This document shows positions 11,516 through 24,140 of a stretch of DNA of 64,000 bases, one piece after another. The DNA is taken from positions 36,275,797 to 36,339,796 of the forward strand of contig CP136061.1 of assembly GCA_032622095.1 (NCBI GenBank), read 5' to 3'. Source of the DNA: Siphonodentalium dalli. Lineage: Eukaryota; Mollusca; Scaphopoda; Gadilida; Siphonodentaliidae. The notes under the pieces are model-generated. The model ran no database searches, was not told where the DNA came from, and saw only the letters and a list, made by a program, of their open reading frames with translations. Made by a program: the position numbers and the translations under genes. Each line of letters starts with the position of its first letter. The stretch's first letter is position 1.

Positions 11516-12436
11516 GCACGCATATGGCTGTTTCTATAGTCTATATGAAAGTCTATCGAGTACGAAGTAATGATACGGATGAAGATTAGCCGGAATGCGA
11601 AAATACAAAATTCGTGTTGTCGATAAATATTTGTACAGTTTTCAAAACAATGTATCAAATAAAATTCATACTATATGCATACTAGTCCAACATACTCATT
11701 TATAGTCAATAGGCAGTGGTTGGCTTGGGTTTACGACCTGTATCAACATATATTTTTACACGAGCATGTGTGTCACCCTTTGTCCAATCCACTATATCTC
11801 TTATGTGACTTGGTCTCTATAGCTGTACATGTGGCGATCAGTAAATACACAGTATACTGTATTGAATCCAGGACATGTGCATTGTACAACGAAGGCACTG
11901 TTCCAAACATGTATTGATGCAGCATACACGGGCTTATACGCATAAATAAGCTGTCCGATGACAGTGCAGTGACCGATACATCGTATACAAATGAAAATTA
12001 CCGTTCAACGAGTCGCCCAATCGTCTTGTCATGGTCGAAGCGGGGCGTTGTCAAATAGTTGACACCGTTACTGCATTTCTGTGTATAGTTTAATCGAATA
12101 TTACGTCAACGGGGGTACGAATTTGACAAATAATACATTTATGCTATCAAAGCTTACGTTGGATGTTAATTTTCGCACCGTTAATGTCCCCTTGTAGCAC
12201 AATAAATTACTTTTTGCGATCGGTTCGCGGTTTGATCGGATTATCCAGACTTGACCGAGCCGATTGTGACTCATTTTATGTATAGATCTCATCTTCGTAT
12301 GTATTCCGTGAATTAACCTGGTGGACCTGCAAAGTCTACTCTACACGATGCATGCAAGAAGAAGCCCACTTTTATCGTCCCAATTCAGTAAAAGGACCGT
12401 TTATCTATGTTTGTCATAAAATATCACGTATAATAA
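11516..12436. other. No gene recognised
   Basis: AT-rich, no structure noticed. Confidence 0.4.
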
Positions 12437-12534
12437 GGCCGCAGAATCGTTGAACTGCCGCAGCACCGTGGTTGTCAAGCCGCAGAATCGTGGAATTGGT
12501 CGTAGAATCGTCGAAACGATTGTGCCGTGTGATA
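12437..12534 (-). repeat. ACGATTCTGCG repeat, right inverted copy
   Basis: Reverse complement of 9222-9316 with few mismatches. The similarity fades beyond ATTGTGCCGTGTGA. Confidence 0.75.
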
Positions 12535-14190
12535 TTGGCATTATTTCAAAACTCAATATACGCTCAATATGGGCATAAACGCTGGTTATTAAAACAGCCA
12601 TATGTCCTACCACTGAATTCACAAATTTATCCGAATCTAGATACACGATTGAGAATTTCCACGTCGCTTTTATCGGATTCCTATAGTAAAATCTTCCTGC
12701 AGTCACACTCCGTTGAAATGAATATTCACCCTTTCCCCAAAGTCCATTTTGGACAGTCCATTTTGGAACTTGGCATATCGAAAAATACACGACCATGCTT
12801 CTTTGTGCCCAATTTAATTAATAACCAACCATATATGTTGGATAATTCACGTCTTATTATAACTAAAGTAAATATCGCATTGTATGTGTGTGAGTTTGTA
12901 GATCAACGAATAAGCTGGAGCAAAATATTGCAAAACTAATTTTATCAGAAGACTCCATTTGAAGCGCAGTTCCATAGTTTGCACAAACACTGCGAAGTTG
13001 TGTTTTTTTTCACTGTCATGTTCAATTATTATATTTGAATTCAGGATGTGCCTGACCTGTTTATTATGATATCTCTCTCTTCTAATCAATAGCGCCAATC
13101 CCAGTCTTATACGCACCATGTGAACGCCGCATGAATCCCCCAAGCCTATACTATAATACCCAATTATTAAAATGGCTTGCTGACTATTTCATTAACCACA
13201 CAACAGTTCCAGTACCAGTTTAGGAATTACTACTCTTTAGCTCAGTTGTAACTCGGAGAATCTCCGGTGGATTTAATTTCTATTAATTTGATTGAAATTG
13301 CATTCCAAGAAAATATCACGCAGAGTTTATGGAAAAGGACACTTGACTCGCGTCTGCTTGTAATATGGATGACGCCACATAATACGCACGCGATTGAACG
13401 GCGAAATATATTTAATCGGGGTTCAAGGTTATATAGAGATTGTTATACCTTTAAATTGTAGCATAATGGATATATACTGTAACCCTATATAATAATAATA
13501 ATATCACATATGTATTGGCATAAGACACGTGTGCATGAGGGCACTCATGGCAGAATGCACACAATTATAAATGATACAGACATAGTATGGGGAACAACGG
13601 AATACAACATGAATAAAAGTGCATCTATAGGTATAATTCAATTGAACTATGCAGTAGAATATGACGCCGTGGGAACAACACTATGTTTGATCAAATGAAT
13701 TTCTGATATCAAAATATTCTGTAATTGATAGACATAATTCATTTGTCACTGCATGGTTCTCGGCTTTCAATATTGTTTCGAACTGTTTTTGGGACTAAAA
13801 ACCGACCCCGGAAATCAACCGACAAGATACACGATTCAGATTATCCTAACTGTGCGTGGATCGCGAATCCGCGCTTGTCGGTGTTCGAACCAGCTTCGTC
13901 AGCGCTGGGCGGCATATGGTGGCATAATGCACTGATCACTCTATCGACTGGACAACTCGGATCCCTTCCAATCAATGTATAGTGTATACTATTTTGTTTT
14001 CAGATCAAGAACCAACTATATATTGTTCTACTTTGAGTCGAAATATTAGACTAAAATTACATTCAGTTCGAGACATTCCACCCTCCATCTCCACCGCCAC
14101 ACCTCTGGGTTATTGCGTTAGGTTCGTAATTTATAACTGGTTCTGATCACCGTCTTTCATAAAATCTACCGTTGGAACAAAACATGTGTT
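12535..14190. other. No gene recognised
   Basis: Contains a 155-codon plus-strand frame that begins inside the preceding repeat (12472-12939) and a few shorter ones. None shows motifs I recognise and I do not call them genes. Confidence 0.4.
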
Positions 14191-14306
14191 GGAGTGGGTG
14201 TCCGAGATCGGATAGAAAAAGACTGGCGTCCTCTGGGTGGTGGGTCCCTAAAAAATAAAAACACCAAAATTTCTACCTTGTATCCTGGATTATTCTCCCC
14301 CCCCCC
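14191..14306 (+). repeat. G/C-tract dispersed repeat copy
   Basis: GGAGTGGGTGTCCGAG, then GGGTGGTGGGTCCC, ending in a run of 10 C at 14297-14306. Same family as 7391-7487. Confidence 0.6.
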
Positions 14307-14384
14307 TGTTCATAATATCGGACATATCCTTAATTTTTACCACAATTTTTCGTTTTGTCTCAATATAATTTTGATAGTTTTTCC

Positions 14385-15035
14385 TGTTATATTGGCTGGG
14401 GACACACGTACCACGGTAGTGATGGCATAGTAGGTGTGACAATTTATTATGGTGGAGTTTGGTGACAATTGGTCGCTGCAAATTCGCACAATGAGTCTAT
14501 CAAGCTCTGCCAGCGACGGTCGTTCTCTCAAGGAGGTATATACATGAATGTCTTCTCGATGTTGTTCTTTACTCAACACGCAGTGTTATATTTTGCATGC
14601 TAACACACAAGTCCACTTGATAACTTAATGAATAACCCATTTGTGTCAACAGCCATGGTTGTTCTTACAAAGAAAACACCGCCCATGTAATTTATCAACA
14701 AATGTACGTGAGTCAAACCTTATGCGTAGAATTAAACGTCGCAAAATAAAAAAAAAAACGCAATTAGTGCGATTAATATAAGTAGATAAACATCCTTTGA
14801 GACCCATATAAAAATACCACATGCATGATATGTGAGTGAATGAGGAATTGCCACCAGGCCGGGTTAATTGGTCAAGTCGACTCATTGTACGGAAACTCAG
14901 CGGACAACATGGCTGGCTAAGGCATATTAATTATGACGACCAATTGTCACCAAACTCCACCATAATAAATTGTCACACCTATATACTATGCCATCGCTAC
15001 TGTTATACGTGTGTCCGCAGCCATTGTATATCCTG
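14385..15035 (+). mobile_element. Inverted-repeat (MITE-like) element, about 650 bp
   Basis: Left arm 14396-14480 and right arm 14937-15022 are reverse complements over about 85 bp with few mismatches (ACAATTTATTATGGTGGAGT and GATGGCATAGTA shared). A weaker extension inward (ACAATGAGTC) brings each arm to about 120 bp. The 450-bp centre has no coding motif. Exact ends and target duplication were not resolved. Confidence 0.75.
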
Positions 15036-16381
15036 TCCAGCAATAATTTATTAACAAATGATGAATTGGTACTTTCATGACTAGCTCTGACCTCAATTCA
15101 TTTCAGAAACACAAAACCAAAGACACCCACGTCCAATGCGAATTACGTTCCCATTGCAAAACTACTATCATTCCCTATTTATCCTAACTTGTCGACCACA
15201 CCCATCGATAAAAAATTGCGAATAGAAATAATAGCAAGCAAATCTGACTTAATACATCTAACGGTAGTATGCTATCAAACAATGCGTGAATATTATAACT
15301 CCACTGTAAACGCACGCATGCTTTACAATCAAATCACTATTCTGTATCGTTACTGCGAAACCACAAATCGGTATTCTCGTCTCGACTAGGTCTCAGTTGA
15401 AGACTATTACCTATAACACACATAATTATCGATTATATTAAATTTTGTCCAGTTCATATATAATTATAATCTTTCCTCGACACGGCATAGCAATATAACG
15501 CAATTCCTATTTGGTTAACATAAAGATAAATGCTTCCAAGAAATGCTTAGTTGTCTGTGACCAGAACTTGTACGTTACCACATGGTACGAATTATGAACA
15601 GACCCGACAAAGGCTTGAATGACAATAAGAAGGCAAACCATGGTTTACGTAAACCTGAGTTTCAAAAAAAGACTAGAATACGGACCAGTGCGGACCGATT
15701 ACCTCTAAGCCAGTTGATGGGGACCATATTCTAGAGACTAAAGTGTGTATGGTGGTGAATCCCGATCAAATTTCTATGGTTGATTGGATATGCAAACAGT
15801 GCAACCAGAAAACAGTGGAAGATACCCATTCGTATGGGTATGTAGTTAACTCAGATTGGGACTACCGTAACATACTGAAACAAACATAGGACATCAAATC
15901 GACAACCATAAACTGACTCAAGTGAAATTATATATTAGCACGGAACACAGACAAACCATTATAATTTCCTGTTTTATTGCCGCCACTAATACCGCTAAGT
16001 CGTCTCGGGGTAATTAATTACCTTCGATTATGGTGTTCAATACTAATAACGGTTCACTAAAATAATCAGCAAATCAATCGTCATAATGGCTTGGATATGT
16101 GTTCTATTTGACATGATATGCCAAGTACTACCGCACCGCCTAGCGTATGCTTTCCGCTGAGGTATATTCATTTTATGGTGTGGCTTTTATTCGAAAGATG
16201 CATGTGACAACAAAATAAAACATGCATGAAGGCCAAACCATTTTGAAATATGTTCATATTTGAGTTATGAAGCGGGACAAACCAAAATTGCGAAAAATTA
16301 ACAAACTAAAGTTGATAATTGAGACAAATTTAAATTGCAAACAATGTCGTTTGGCATTCCTTTAAAAGCATTAATTATGGC
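15036..16381. other. No gene recognised
   Basis: No repeats or coding similarity noticed. Confidence 0.4.
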
Positions 16382-16436
16382 AAACATCAATACCAAACAT
16401 CCATACCAAACATCCATACCAAACATCCATACCAAA
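16382..16436 (+). repeat. Short tandem repeat, 13-bp unit CAAACATCCATAC
   Basis: About four copies in tandem. Confidence 0.9.
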
Positions 16437-16793
16437 TTTCATTCAGATCTCACAACCCATGCCTGGGATATCTGCTTGAACAGACAAAAATAATTGATTT
16501 CCACATAAACAAAGAAGGATAATTCTAACATGGAAAAAGTGAACAACGTCATTTGCCCCTATATTCACACCGTGTAATCAAATCTATGAGGTTCGGAAGT
16601 GTGTCAGGTTCCGTGTAGTTGTTCGTCCATTCCCTGGATGCGTTTTTAACAAAAGTTACGACCCGCCAAGATAGGAAGTAAATATGGATCGAATTTCAAG
16701 GTAAATTGATTATTTCCTTATTCTACCATAGCAGATTCCATACTTATTTATCGCGTTTTAAATACACATAACATAGCATTGAAACTACGATGG

Positions 16794-16934
16794 TACAGTA
16801 ATGCCCTAATTAATCGACTCTTTCGGTGAGAGCTTTCCGATGAATGGCAACAAGCCATATTTCCGACTAAATCCTGAAAAATTACCCATAATTCTGCTGT
16901 GGTTAAAGAGTCGATTAATTAGGGCATTACTGTA
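16794..16934 (+). mobile_element. Small MITE with 30-bp perfect termini, CAGT...ACTG ends and TA flanks
   Basis: A 141-bp unit including flanking TA. Termini CAGTAATGCCCTAATTAA and complement pair perfectly for about 30 bp. CAGT ends at a TA target fit pogo/Tigger-type Tc1-mariner derivatives. The 80-bp loop is non-coding. Confidence 0.85.
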
Positions 16935-17212
16935 TATAAGAAATGAATATAATGTTGCGTTTTTGATTGACAAATTGATATCATGTGCTCGTCGTTGAGG
17001 TACAGTACGTAATTCATAGATCGTCACCAAGTAATCGCATATATTACGGTTAAAAAACAGTATCTCACATATTTCTGGGAGAAAATAAACCTTATATTGA
17101 TTTATGGACGACAAATGTGTATGACATATATACATTCTGACGATAACTATGAACCAACAGCTGGGCACCAATTAAGTCTCTAAACCCAAAGCTGTTTTTA
17201 TTTTAAATTTGT

Positions 17213-17674
17213 TTAACCCTTTCAGTGCCAGGTCCGATTTTTGTATCAACCCATATACCCTGTGCCAATGCATTATCTTATATATGCGAGTCGACCATAG
17301 GTCGCCTCGCATATATAAGAGAATGCATTGGCCTAACAATTTTTCATCATTTGTTATTTTTTTGTACAATTTTTTACAATTTTAATGAATTTTTTCTTAT
17401 AATCTTTAACAGACTTATTTTGTAGGTTTAGTGCCAGGGAATCTTACGTTTTACCTGGGCATCAAAATTATTACTATGAATACTTGGTGATAGTTTTGAG
17501 TTATAACATGCCCCCAAGGTTTTATTCAGTTTGTTTTTAAATTTGCTATAGCATGCTTAAGCATACCCAAAAAAATCTTTAAAAAAATAAAAAATATTTT
17601 AAATTTTTTAGGGCCGATTTTACATACCGTAAATTAGGGCCGATGAGATCGGCCCCTGGCACTGAAAATGTTAA
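17213..17674 (+). mobile_element. TTAA-flanked, piggyBac-type MITE
   Basis: Flanked by TTAA on both sides. The left end reads CCCTTTCAGTGCCAGG and the right end CCTGGCACTGAAAATG, an inverted match of about 13 bp with mismatches at the tip. TTAA target plus a CCC-leading terminus is the piggyBac signature. It contains an inserted fragment of the TGTGACCCGCC MITE (17256-17411). Confidence 0.75.
17256..17411 (+). mobile_element. Fragment of TGTGACCCGCC MITE inside a piggyBac-type MITE
   Basis: Starts TACCCTGTGCCAATGC, carries one complete palindrome, and runs into TTTTTTCTTATAATCTTTAAC. The outer terminus and right half are missing. Confidence 0.8.
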
Positions 17675-17851
17675 AACATATATAAACGTGTGTAAGCTGG
17701 GATAAAATCGTTTTTAGCTGTATAACTTCACAAAGCATATTCAAAATTCAGCCATCGTCAAAAACTCATATCTATAACTGAAATTTACAAGGAGATTATG
17801 TATCGATTGTGCCCTAATTTTGGACATCAAACACATCTCAACCATTCATTT

Positions 17852-17944
17852 GCAGAATGAGGTCCACAGAGGGTGAATTTAGTGATGCTACCCCGCATAG
17901 CGGGCTAGCATCACCAAAATCACCCTCTGGGGACCTCATTCTGC
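17852..17944. repeat. Palindrome 1, GCAGAATGAGGTCC...GGACCTCATTCTGC
   Basis: A 93-bp inverted repeat with an inner CCCGCATAGCGGG stem. One half (CTACC..GCATCACC...ACCTCATTCTGC) recurs inside the large palindromic element at 27967-28008 and its mirror 28516-28557. Confidence 0.9.
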
Positions 17945-17954
17945 TTACACCTCA

Positions 17955-18031
17955 GCAGAATGAGGTTCCCAGAGGGTGAATTTGGTGCGGGGTAGCATCA
18001 CCAAATTCACCCTCTGGGAACCTCATTCTGC
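17955..18031. repeat. Palindrome 2, second GCAGAATGAGG inverted repeat
   Basis: A 77-bp inverted repeat immediately downstream of palindrome 1 with the same arms (GCAGAATGAGGTTCCCAGAG). It looks like a tandem duplication of one hairpin. Confidence 0.9.
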
Positions 18032-18181
18032 AAATGCGTGTAATATATGTTAGTACAATGCATATACTCCCTTTCACTCGTAAGTACAATAACTCCTGCA
18101 AAAAGTATCTAGCTCATCCATTGCATGAGTTCCCGATAGCAACTATATCCGAAGGTCTGAACCAATGGTTTGTATATTATA

Positions 18182-18530
18182 TGTGACCCGCCATATCAAA
18201 TCCAGTCGTAAGTCGGGATTGTTTTTACCCTGTGCCAATGCATTCTCTTATATATGCGAGTCGACCATAGGTCGCCTTGCATATATAAGAGAATGCATTG
18301 GCCTAACAATATTTTCCAATTTTAATAATTTTTTCTTGTATTCTTTAACAATTTTATAATTTTACCCATACAGAGCCCCAGACAAACATGAGCAGACGAC
18401 ACTCTTCTATATGCTTCTATATATGTGTGGGGCTCCCTGCAGGGTAATGGATGTTTTTTTATTTTATGTCCTAAAAATTGTAAGAAACATTTATTTAAAA
18501 AAAATGATAAAAAATTGTTAGGCCAATGCA
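18182..18530 (+). mobile_element. MITE copy B (TGTGACCCGCC family), right end truncated
   Basis: Left terminus and first palindrome intact, centre present. The copy breaks at GGCCAATGCA (18530), where unrelated sequence begins, so the second palindrome and right terminus are lost. Confidence 0.85.
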
Positions 18531-18946
18531 GCTTTGAGATAAAAGTGCTGAACCCCAAAATTGGGCCCTTAAAAATGGATGTTTTTTGGTTTTTGGCAAT
18601 TATCTTCAAAACCATTGACTTTTGGATATGAAAATGTATTACTGACCTCCCATAATGTGGCCATTCCGCACATTTTGAGTGGTCACTCGACCCCCTATGT
18701 CCAACGGTTCTGGAGATATAGTCACGGCGGGTGGTAGTAATTCGCGCAAAAAGGGGCGTGGCCATTTGACCCATTTCGCCCTCAATGGGAAATGTGTCGC
18801 CAACCAAATATTGTTCGTGTACCTTCAATTAGTGGATTCATGAAGAGTTTTGCTCTGGACATACAAGTGCATACAAAACCACCATGAGCTACTAGAGTAA
18901 GAACTAGAATGAGTTCCAATAAAGACACATTAAATTTTCGGAATTT
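18531..18946. other. No gene recognised
   Basis: Unique-looking sequence at the break of MITE copy B. Confidence 0.4.
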
Positions 18947-19181
18947 GGAAAGTCTGGTTGAAGAGGTGTAATAGCACATTCCAAGGTCGACAGCCCCAAC
19001 TGAGACCCACTAAACACGCCGCTGCAATGCTGACAAATAACGACTAATAACGGATCCAATTATAGAAAGTCTGACTGCAGGGGTGCAATAGCTAATTCCA
19101 AGGACGACAGCCCCAACTCAGAACCATTCCCACGCCCCTGCAATGCTGACAAATAACTACTAATAGCGGATCCAATTATAG
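18947..19181 (+). repeat. Two-copy tandem duplication, about 117-bp unit
   Basis: GAAAGTCTG...GACAGCCCCAACT...CGGATCCAATTATAG occurs twice head to tail with about 12 percent divergence by eye. Confidence 0.85.
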
Positions 19182-19696
19182 GACCGCAGGCCCCATGGGA
19201 GTGGACGGAAACCTGACAAGTTCCTAGGGAGGTAGACTGCAGCCATACCGAGTTCCTGGTCACCCCAAATTAATGGTTCCCTCATCGACCCTTTGTTAGC
19301 CCAGATGTAATGGTGTTCTGTTCATAAAGTACCACATTGGAATTGTAATTATGGCCGCTGGCGATCAGTATACGACAAAAATAATATAATGTATCTGATG
19401 ACAATCAACTTACTGCGTTACTAAGGCAACTGTGTGTTTTCAAACCGAATGTTAATTGGCAACGTTCACTTTCTAATGGTGGATATTATACGGGTAATTT
19501 CTGGACAATTAATATCATCAGACAGGGAACACGTCTGGCGATCCTCGGGTCAATGACTGAAGTTGAACCGTCGTTGGAACTCGCTCAGATTAAAGGGGCA
19601 CACGACGCAATGGGTAAATGTGCAAGCATGTTAAAAGTCTGTTAAAACATCAAAACCAAGATGAAAATTGATAAATATATAAACTTAGTTCTCATG
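19182..19696. other. No gene recognised
   Basis: No structure noticed. Confidence 0.4.
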
Positions 19697-20112
19697 TTAA
19701 GGGGAGGTCAAGTGACTCATTTTGAATGGGGATTTCCGTTCAAATATGTGGAGCAAACGTTACAGAGTTGTACATACTTCTGAGTGTGACTTGATGTGAT
19801 ATTGGAAACTAACAGGTATTTGTCTGGCGGGTCATCTTGGAACTTGTTTCATTATAATGTTGGTGTATTTATTTTTGAATTTTATATTGATTTTTCAAAT
19901 GTAGGTCATGTGATGTAATTCCAGAAAAAATTATCAAAAATGTATTTATTGCAAAATTTTATAATTTACCTAACGCAACTGCCAGTTGAATGTTATGACT
20001 GTTCAATGATATGCCTGCTTTGGTTCCCGAACAATTGCTTCATGATAACTTTTGCTCCCCAGATTTGCATGGAAATCAGCATTCAAAATTGGTCACTTGA
20101 CCTCCCCCTTAA
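19697..20112 (+). mobile_element. TTAA-flanked MITE, GGGGAGGTCAAGTGAC termini
   Basis: TTAA lies at both outer ends (19697-19700, 20109-20112). Left GGGGAGGTCAAGTGACTC and right GTCACTTGACCTCCCC are inverted copies, and ATTTTGAATG / CATTCAAAAT extends the pairing. About 408 bp between the TTAA sites, non-coding. A diverged relative is at 2229-2625. The TTAA target suggests piggyBac mobilisation, although the terminal bases are GGG and not CCC. Confidence 0.8.
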
Positions 20113-20261
20113 CGATCGATGACTCTCCAAGCAATAACGAAATTGCGCATGTTGAAACAATTGTTATGTAAACAAAACTGATAACAGCTAATCGCGTTGT
20201 AAGTTCAAATACTTTACCTTTATTATGATTAGAACATTTTTCAAAGCATTGACCTTTTCCA

Positions 20262-21030
20262 ATGCTTAAAGCCACATGGCGGTTTGCGCTCCAAAATACA
20301 CGTAATAATAATCGCTTTTGAATTCCCGGTATGGTAGAAATAAAGAGCGTTTGTTTGACTTCTGCGCGAAACAAATGAAAACAGCAGGAAAATGGCTGTG
20401 ACCATGGCAAGTGTTTTTTCAGAGCAAATAATACCGGTACATCTATATTTCAACTCAACTATGTATTTTTCAACCTATCCTCTATCTCCTTCCAAATTAC
20501 GTAGACACAATTAGGAAGCTCAAATGAGCCATGTCCGTTTAAAGCCAAATGGCGGTTTGCACTCGAAAATACACCTACTAATATTCGCTTTTTAATTTTT
20601 CCCGGTATCGAAATAGCTCGATAAATACTCGAACTACCTTTCTAAGGGCATTATATGTAAGGACATTATATGTAAGGACACATTATATGTAAGGACACAT
20701 TGAAGGCATACACAAATACAACTTTGAAGACGATATTGGGGCACAAAACAGCCACGTGCACGACACGTAACAGAAGAGAGCGTTCCGCGTTAGTGTTATA
20801 TTCCTGATATGGTACAAATAAAGAGCGTTTCTTATACTTATGCGCGAACAATTGAATACAGCTGCAAAATGGCTATGACCACCAGTGACCATGGCAAGTA
20901 TTTTGCGGAGCATGTGACGCCGGCATATCAATATTTCGCGCATTGCTCAACATATCTTATACATCCTTCCAACTTTCGTAGATAGTATTTCGAAGCTTGA
21001 ATGTGCCATAACCGTTTCATGTCCAGTTTT
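20262..21030 (+). repeat. Imperfect tandem repeat, about 275-bp unit
   Basis: GCCACATGGCGGTTTGC...AATACAC recurs at about 20262 and 20540, and AATAAAGAGCGTTT...ATGGCAAGT...CCTTCCAA at about 20340 and 20818. A short GGACATTATATGTAA triplication (20647-20700) interrupts the second unit. Confidence 0.7.
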
Positions 21031-23366
21031 GATTCTACTTTGGTATTGTACGGGACTAATTGGACTTGGTAATTCCAATGTAACAGTAATGTTTGTACAA
21101 CAATGATTCTGATATGCGACATCTATGGTTATTTGAGGGTTGTTAATAATGACAATAAGAACAAAGTCGATATATTTCTTCATGGACTTGTTAGTCTGGC
21201 AGTCGGGCTGAAAATATAAGGTCCACCAGGAAAAAAATCTTAACAAGCTAACTTTGGTATCGTTGGAAAGAGGAGGTCTTCGTGTATAACATATCCAAAA
21301 TCCGCTAAAATCCGCTTCGGGGAAAATGTTCTACAGCGCCCTGAATAGGGGTGGGGTCTGACTTAAATTATGAAGGTAAGTATACGATATGTTATGGCAT
21401 AGGGATTACGTAGTTATACAAGTATGTGTGAAATTGGAGCAACGGAGCGAATAGAGTGACACGGATATAAAAGAATACAATCGCGGTTATAAAATGGCTG
21501 TCAAAATGGCCGCAACTCCAAGACATACCACGACGAAAGCAACATATTACATAACCATATAGGAGTAAATATACGTATTATTAATGTATATTCATGTTGT
21601 TTATTATATTTAAAGGTACACAGATCATTAAAGCATCTATCTGAAGGATGTATTGGTCATTTTAACGCAAGTCAAACCCAACGGTTAAAATTCTGGGTTT
21701 TTGCTTATCTAACATCCAACTGTCCGGACAAAATATAATAATTTTGGTCCTGCAACACACAATGTAATGTTTCGCCACGCAGTGCATGCTAGTTTCATTG
21801 GATACTGTGATTAATTATTGAATGTAACACATACACCGAAGTGCACACCCTTGTGGTATACAGACTAGTTAGATTCATGGAATTTGCTACACTCTCCGTG
21901 ATAATATACCATACACATATGTCCCAATGCTTATCACACTGCAAAGAAACACCAATCTCTTCAATTGATTAGCGCCATATCTCACGAGATCAAAGAGATG
22001 GTACATCTTACAGATTATTTAAGACAAATTTCACGCGGCTACCAAACCGGTTTATTATTATAACATGTTGTTCAAATTACTTCAGTCCCCACTTTACAAC
22101 TGGAATATACTACCACGCAATGCACAATATTAATTTTCAGTATCGTTTTGTTTTAAAATATCTTACCAATACCACCCACGTAATTGTGTTAAATAGCAGG
22201 GGATCATCGTTTAAAGCTGTTATTTCAGCGTTGAACATTCGCTAAATGTTGCTATTTGTGGTTTGGTGTACAGCAACTATATGTTACCTTAGTCATAAGG
22301 GGCAAACGCGGTGATGCGGTTGCAGAAATCGTAGTACGTTTCGCTTATATGTGGCTTCGGTGAATATAAATAAATATAATTTCCAGATATAAACACAGTC
22401 TCAGCCACAGAATATGTAAACCATATTGGTCAAGTTCAGAAGTTATTGAAGATAGGCTTTGTACTCCTTTGTGTTTTGATAAATTTTGTTCATAATATAC
22501 CACCATGCATTCTTGTGATAAAAGCGAAATATTCGTGTTTTGTCACCTGATTGGAGGCAACTATGATTACTATTTTGAGATATAGACAATAGGATCTTCA
22601 CATTTTACCCCAAACTATATGCATATATCATATATTGTTCTATAGCAGTGCATTTTGAAAGGGTTAATGATGTAGATATAAAAAAAATGATGATCGGTCA
22701 CATTCACGAGACTGCTCTGACTACATATATTTCTGCTTCTAGAAAAGATCACAGGATCCATACATCCATATCAAATCGCAATTAATTGTTTAATTACACA
22801 TATAACCATACGATTCAAGATCAAAAATACATATTAAACTACGTTATTTTCCGTTAATGTGCGCCCAAAAGTCCAGATTTAACGGTTGCACGAGACCCTG
22901 CTTTCGATTGCTCTCACGTGAGATTCATTAGGGGGGATTCTTACATCTCTGATCAAACGTTTCTCTTATACTCTGCAATGAATATCCACAAATAATTCGA
23001 GCGTTTGTTCTATCTTATATGACTAGCAATTACATTTTGCACAAAGTGTAAATTTCATTCAGTTTTCTCTATTTTGGCGGCCGTTTTTGGAAATACATTC
23101 TACAAATATTGTTTACGGATAAACATTGTTTGTCAATATTTAAATTTATTACGAATTTGGCATTAATTGTTGCACCTACCGCCGAAATTAAACAATTTTC
23201 AGATATTAACAACCATATTGGGCGCCATTTTGAATAGAGAATTTTCCCCAAAGCGGATTTTTGCGGATTTTGGATATGTTATTCCTCAGATTCTGCCCGA
23301 CAAAATTGCACTAAAAACAGCTTGTTAATAATTTGTTCTAGGTCCAATGCTTCAACGACCAGACTA
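21031..23366. other. No gene recognised; weak inverted ends at 21288-21330 and 23239-23280
   Basis: AT-rich. A 42-bp inverted match (AACATATCCAAAATCCGC...GGGGAAAAT) at the two stated places may mark the ends of an unclassified 2-kb element. No coding motifs between them. Confidence 0.4.
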
Positions 23367-23391
23367 TGTTGAGGATAGTTCTCTCCACAGG

Positions 23392-23397
23392 CGTGTA
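23392..23397 (+). repeat. Target-site duplication CGTGTA, left copy
   Basis: The six bases CGTGTA directly precede the palindromic element and recur immediately after it at 33011-33016. The unoccupied version of this site (CGTGTA once) is present on the minus strand at 34522-34527. Confidence 0.9.
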
Positions 23398-23419
23398 AGA
23401 AGAATAGATGCCTCGTTAC

Positions 23420-23570
23420 TCTCACATCTAAAAATAGAATCTTTGGGGTCTAAAATTGGTTGTGGGTGTCTCGTTACCTTCACATCTAAAAATAGAATCT
23501 TTGGGTCTAAAAATTGTTTGAGGGTAAAATTGTTTGAGGGTAAAATTGGTTGTACTAAAATATTCCCAAA
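23420..23570 (+). repeat. Subterminal repeats of left arm, TAGAATCTTTGGGTCTAAAA
   Basis: CATCTAAAAATAGAATCTTT followed by GGGTCTAAAA occurs twice here, next to GAGGGTAAAATTG repeats and GGTTGTACTAAAATATTCCC. The same block recurs once near the palindrome centre (28009-28065) in the same orientation, and in mirror image in the right arm. Confidence 0.9.
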
Positions 23571-23932
23571 ATATCAAAACCCAAAATATTTTTTCAAAAC
23601 CCAAAACTTCCAAAATTTCAAAAACTTCCAAAATTTCAAAAACTTTCAAATATTTCAAAAATTTCAAAAACTTTCAAATATTTCAAAAATTTCAAAAACT
23701 TCCAAAATTTCCAGAATTTCCAAAACTTCCAAAATTTCCAAAACTTCCAAAATTTCCAAAATTTCCAAAATTTCCAAAACTTACAAAATTTCCAAAACTC
23801 CAAAAATTTCCAAAATTTCCAAAATTTCCAAAATTTCCAAAACTTCCAAAATTTCCAAAACTCCAAAAATTTCCAAAACTTCCAAAATTTCAAAAATTTC
23901 AAAAATTTCCAAAACTTCCAAAATTTCAATAT
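23570..23932 (+). repeat. TTCCAAAA / TTTCAAAAA minisatellite, left arm
   Basis: About 360 bp of AAACTTCCAAAATTTCC-type units. Long open frames on both strands (Lys/Ile/Ser/Phe- or Trp/Lys/Phe-rich) are a by-product of the repeat. The mirror array in the right arm (32580-32816) is about 108 bp shorter. Confidence 0.95.
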
Positions 23933-24025
23933 AATGAAGATGACGAGCAACCAATTTTCGACTGGCCTGAGGCATTACGTTATGGAATGAATAACGACAG
24001 CGGATCAGAATGCATACATATAGTA

Positions 24026-24140
24026 CGTCACTTGGACATTTTATCAGTTTATCACGTGATCACTAAATGTGGCAATCGGGTATCCACCGATGCCTGCAAT
24101 ATATTATTTATAATAATTGGACTCATTGATCTCACGTGAA
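24026..24140 (+). repeat. 115-bp direct repeat, copy 1 of left arm
   Basis: Starts AGTACGTCACTTGGAC, contains TATCACGTGATCAC, ends GATCTCACGT. Repeated at 25639-25754 with one or two changes. Neighbouring blocks (AATGAAGAGCGTTGAAC at about 24284, 26021 and 26298) are also reiterated, so the arm grew by internal duplication. Confidence 0.9.

Noticed and set aside
23534-24139. Lys/Ile/Ser/Phe-rich frames over the TTCCAAAA array, and Trp/Lys/Phe frames on the other strand
   Set aside because: Pure repeat translations. They run into the direct-repeat block without any recognisable domain.
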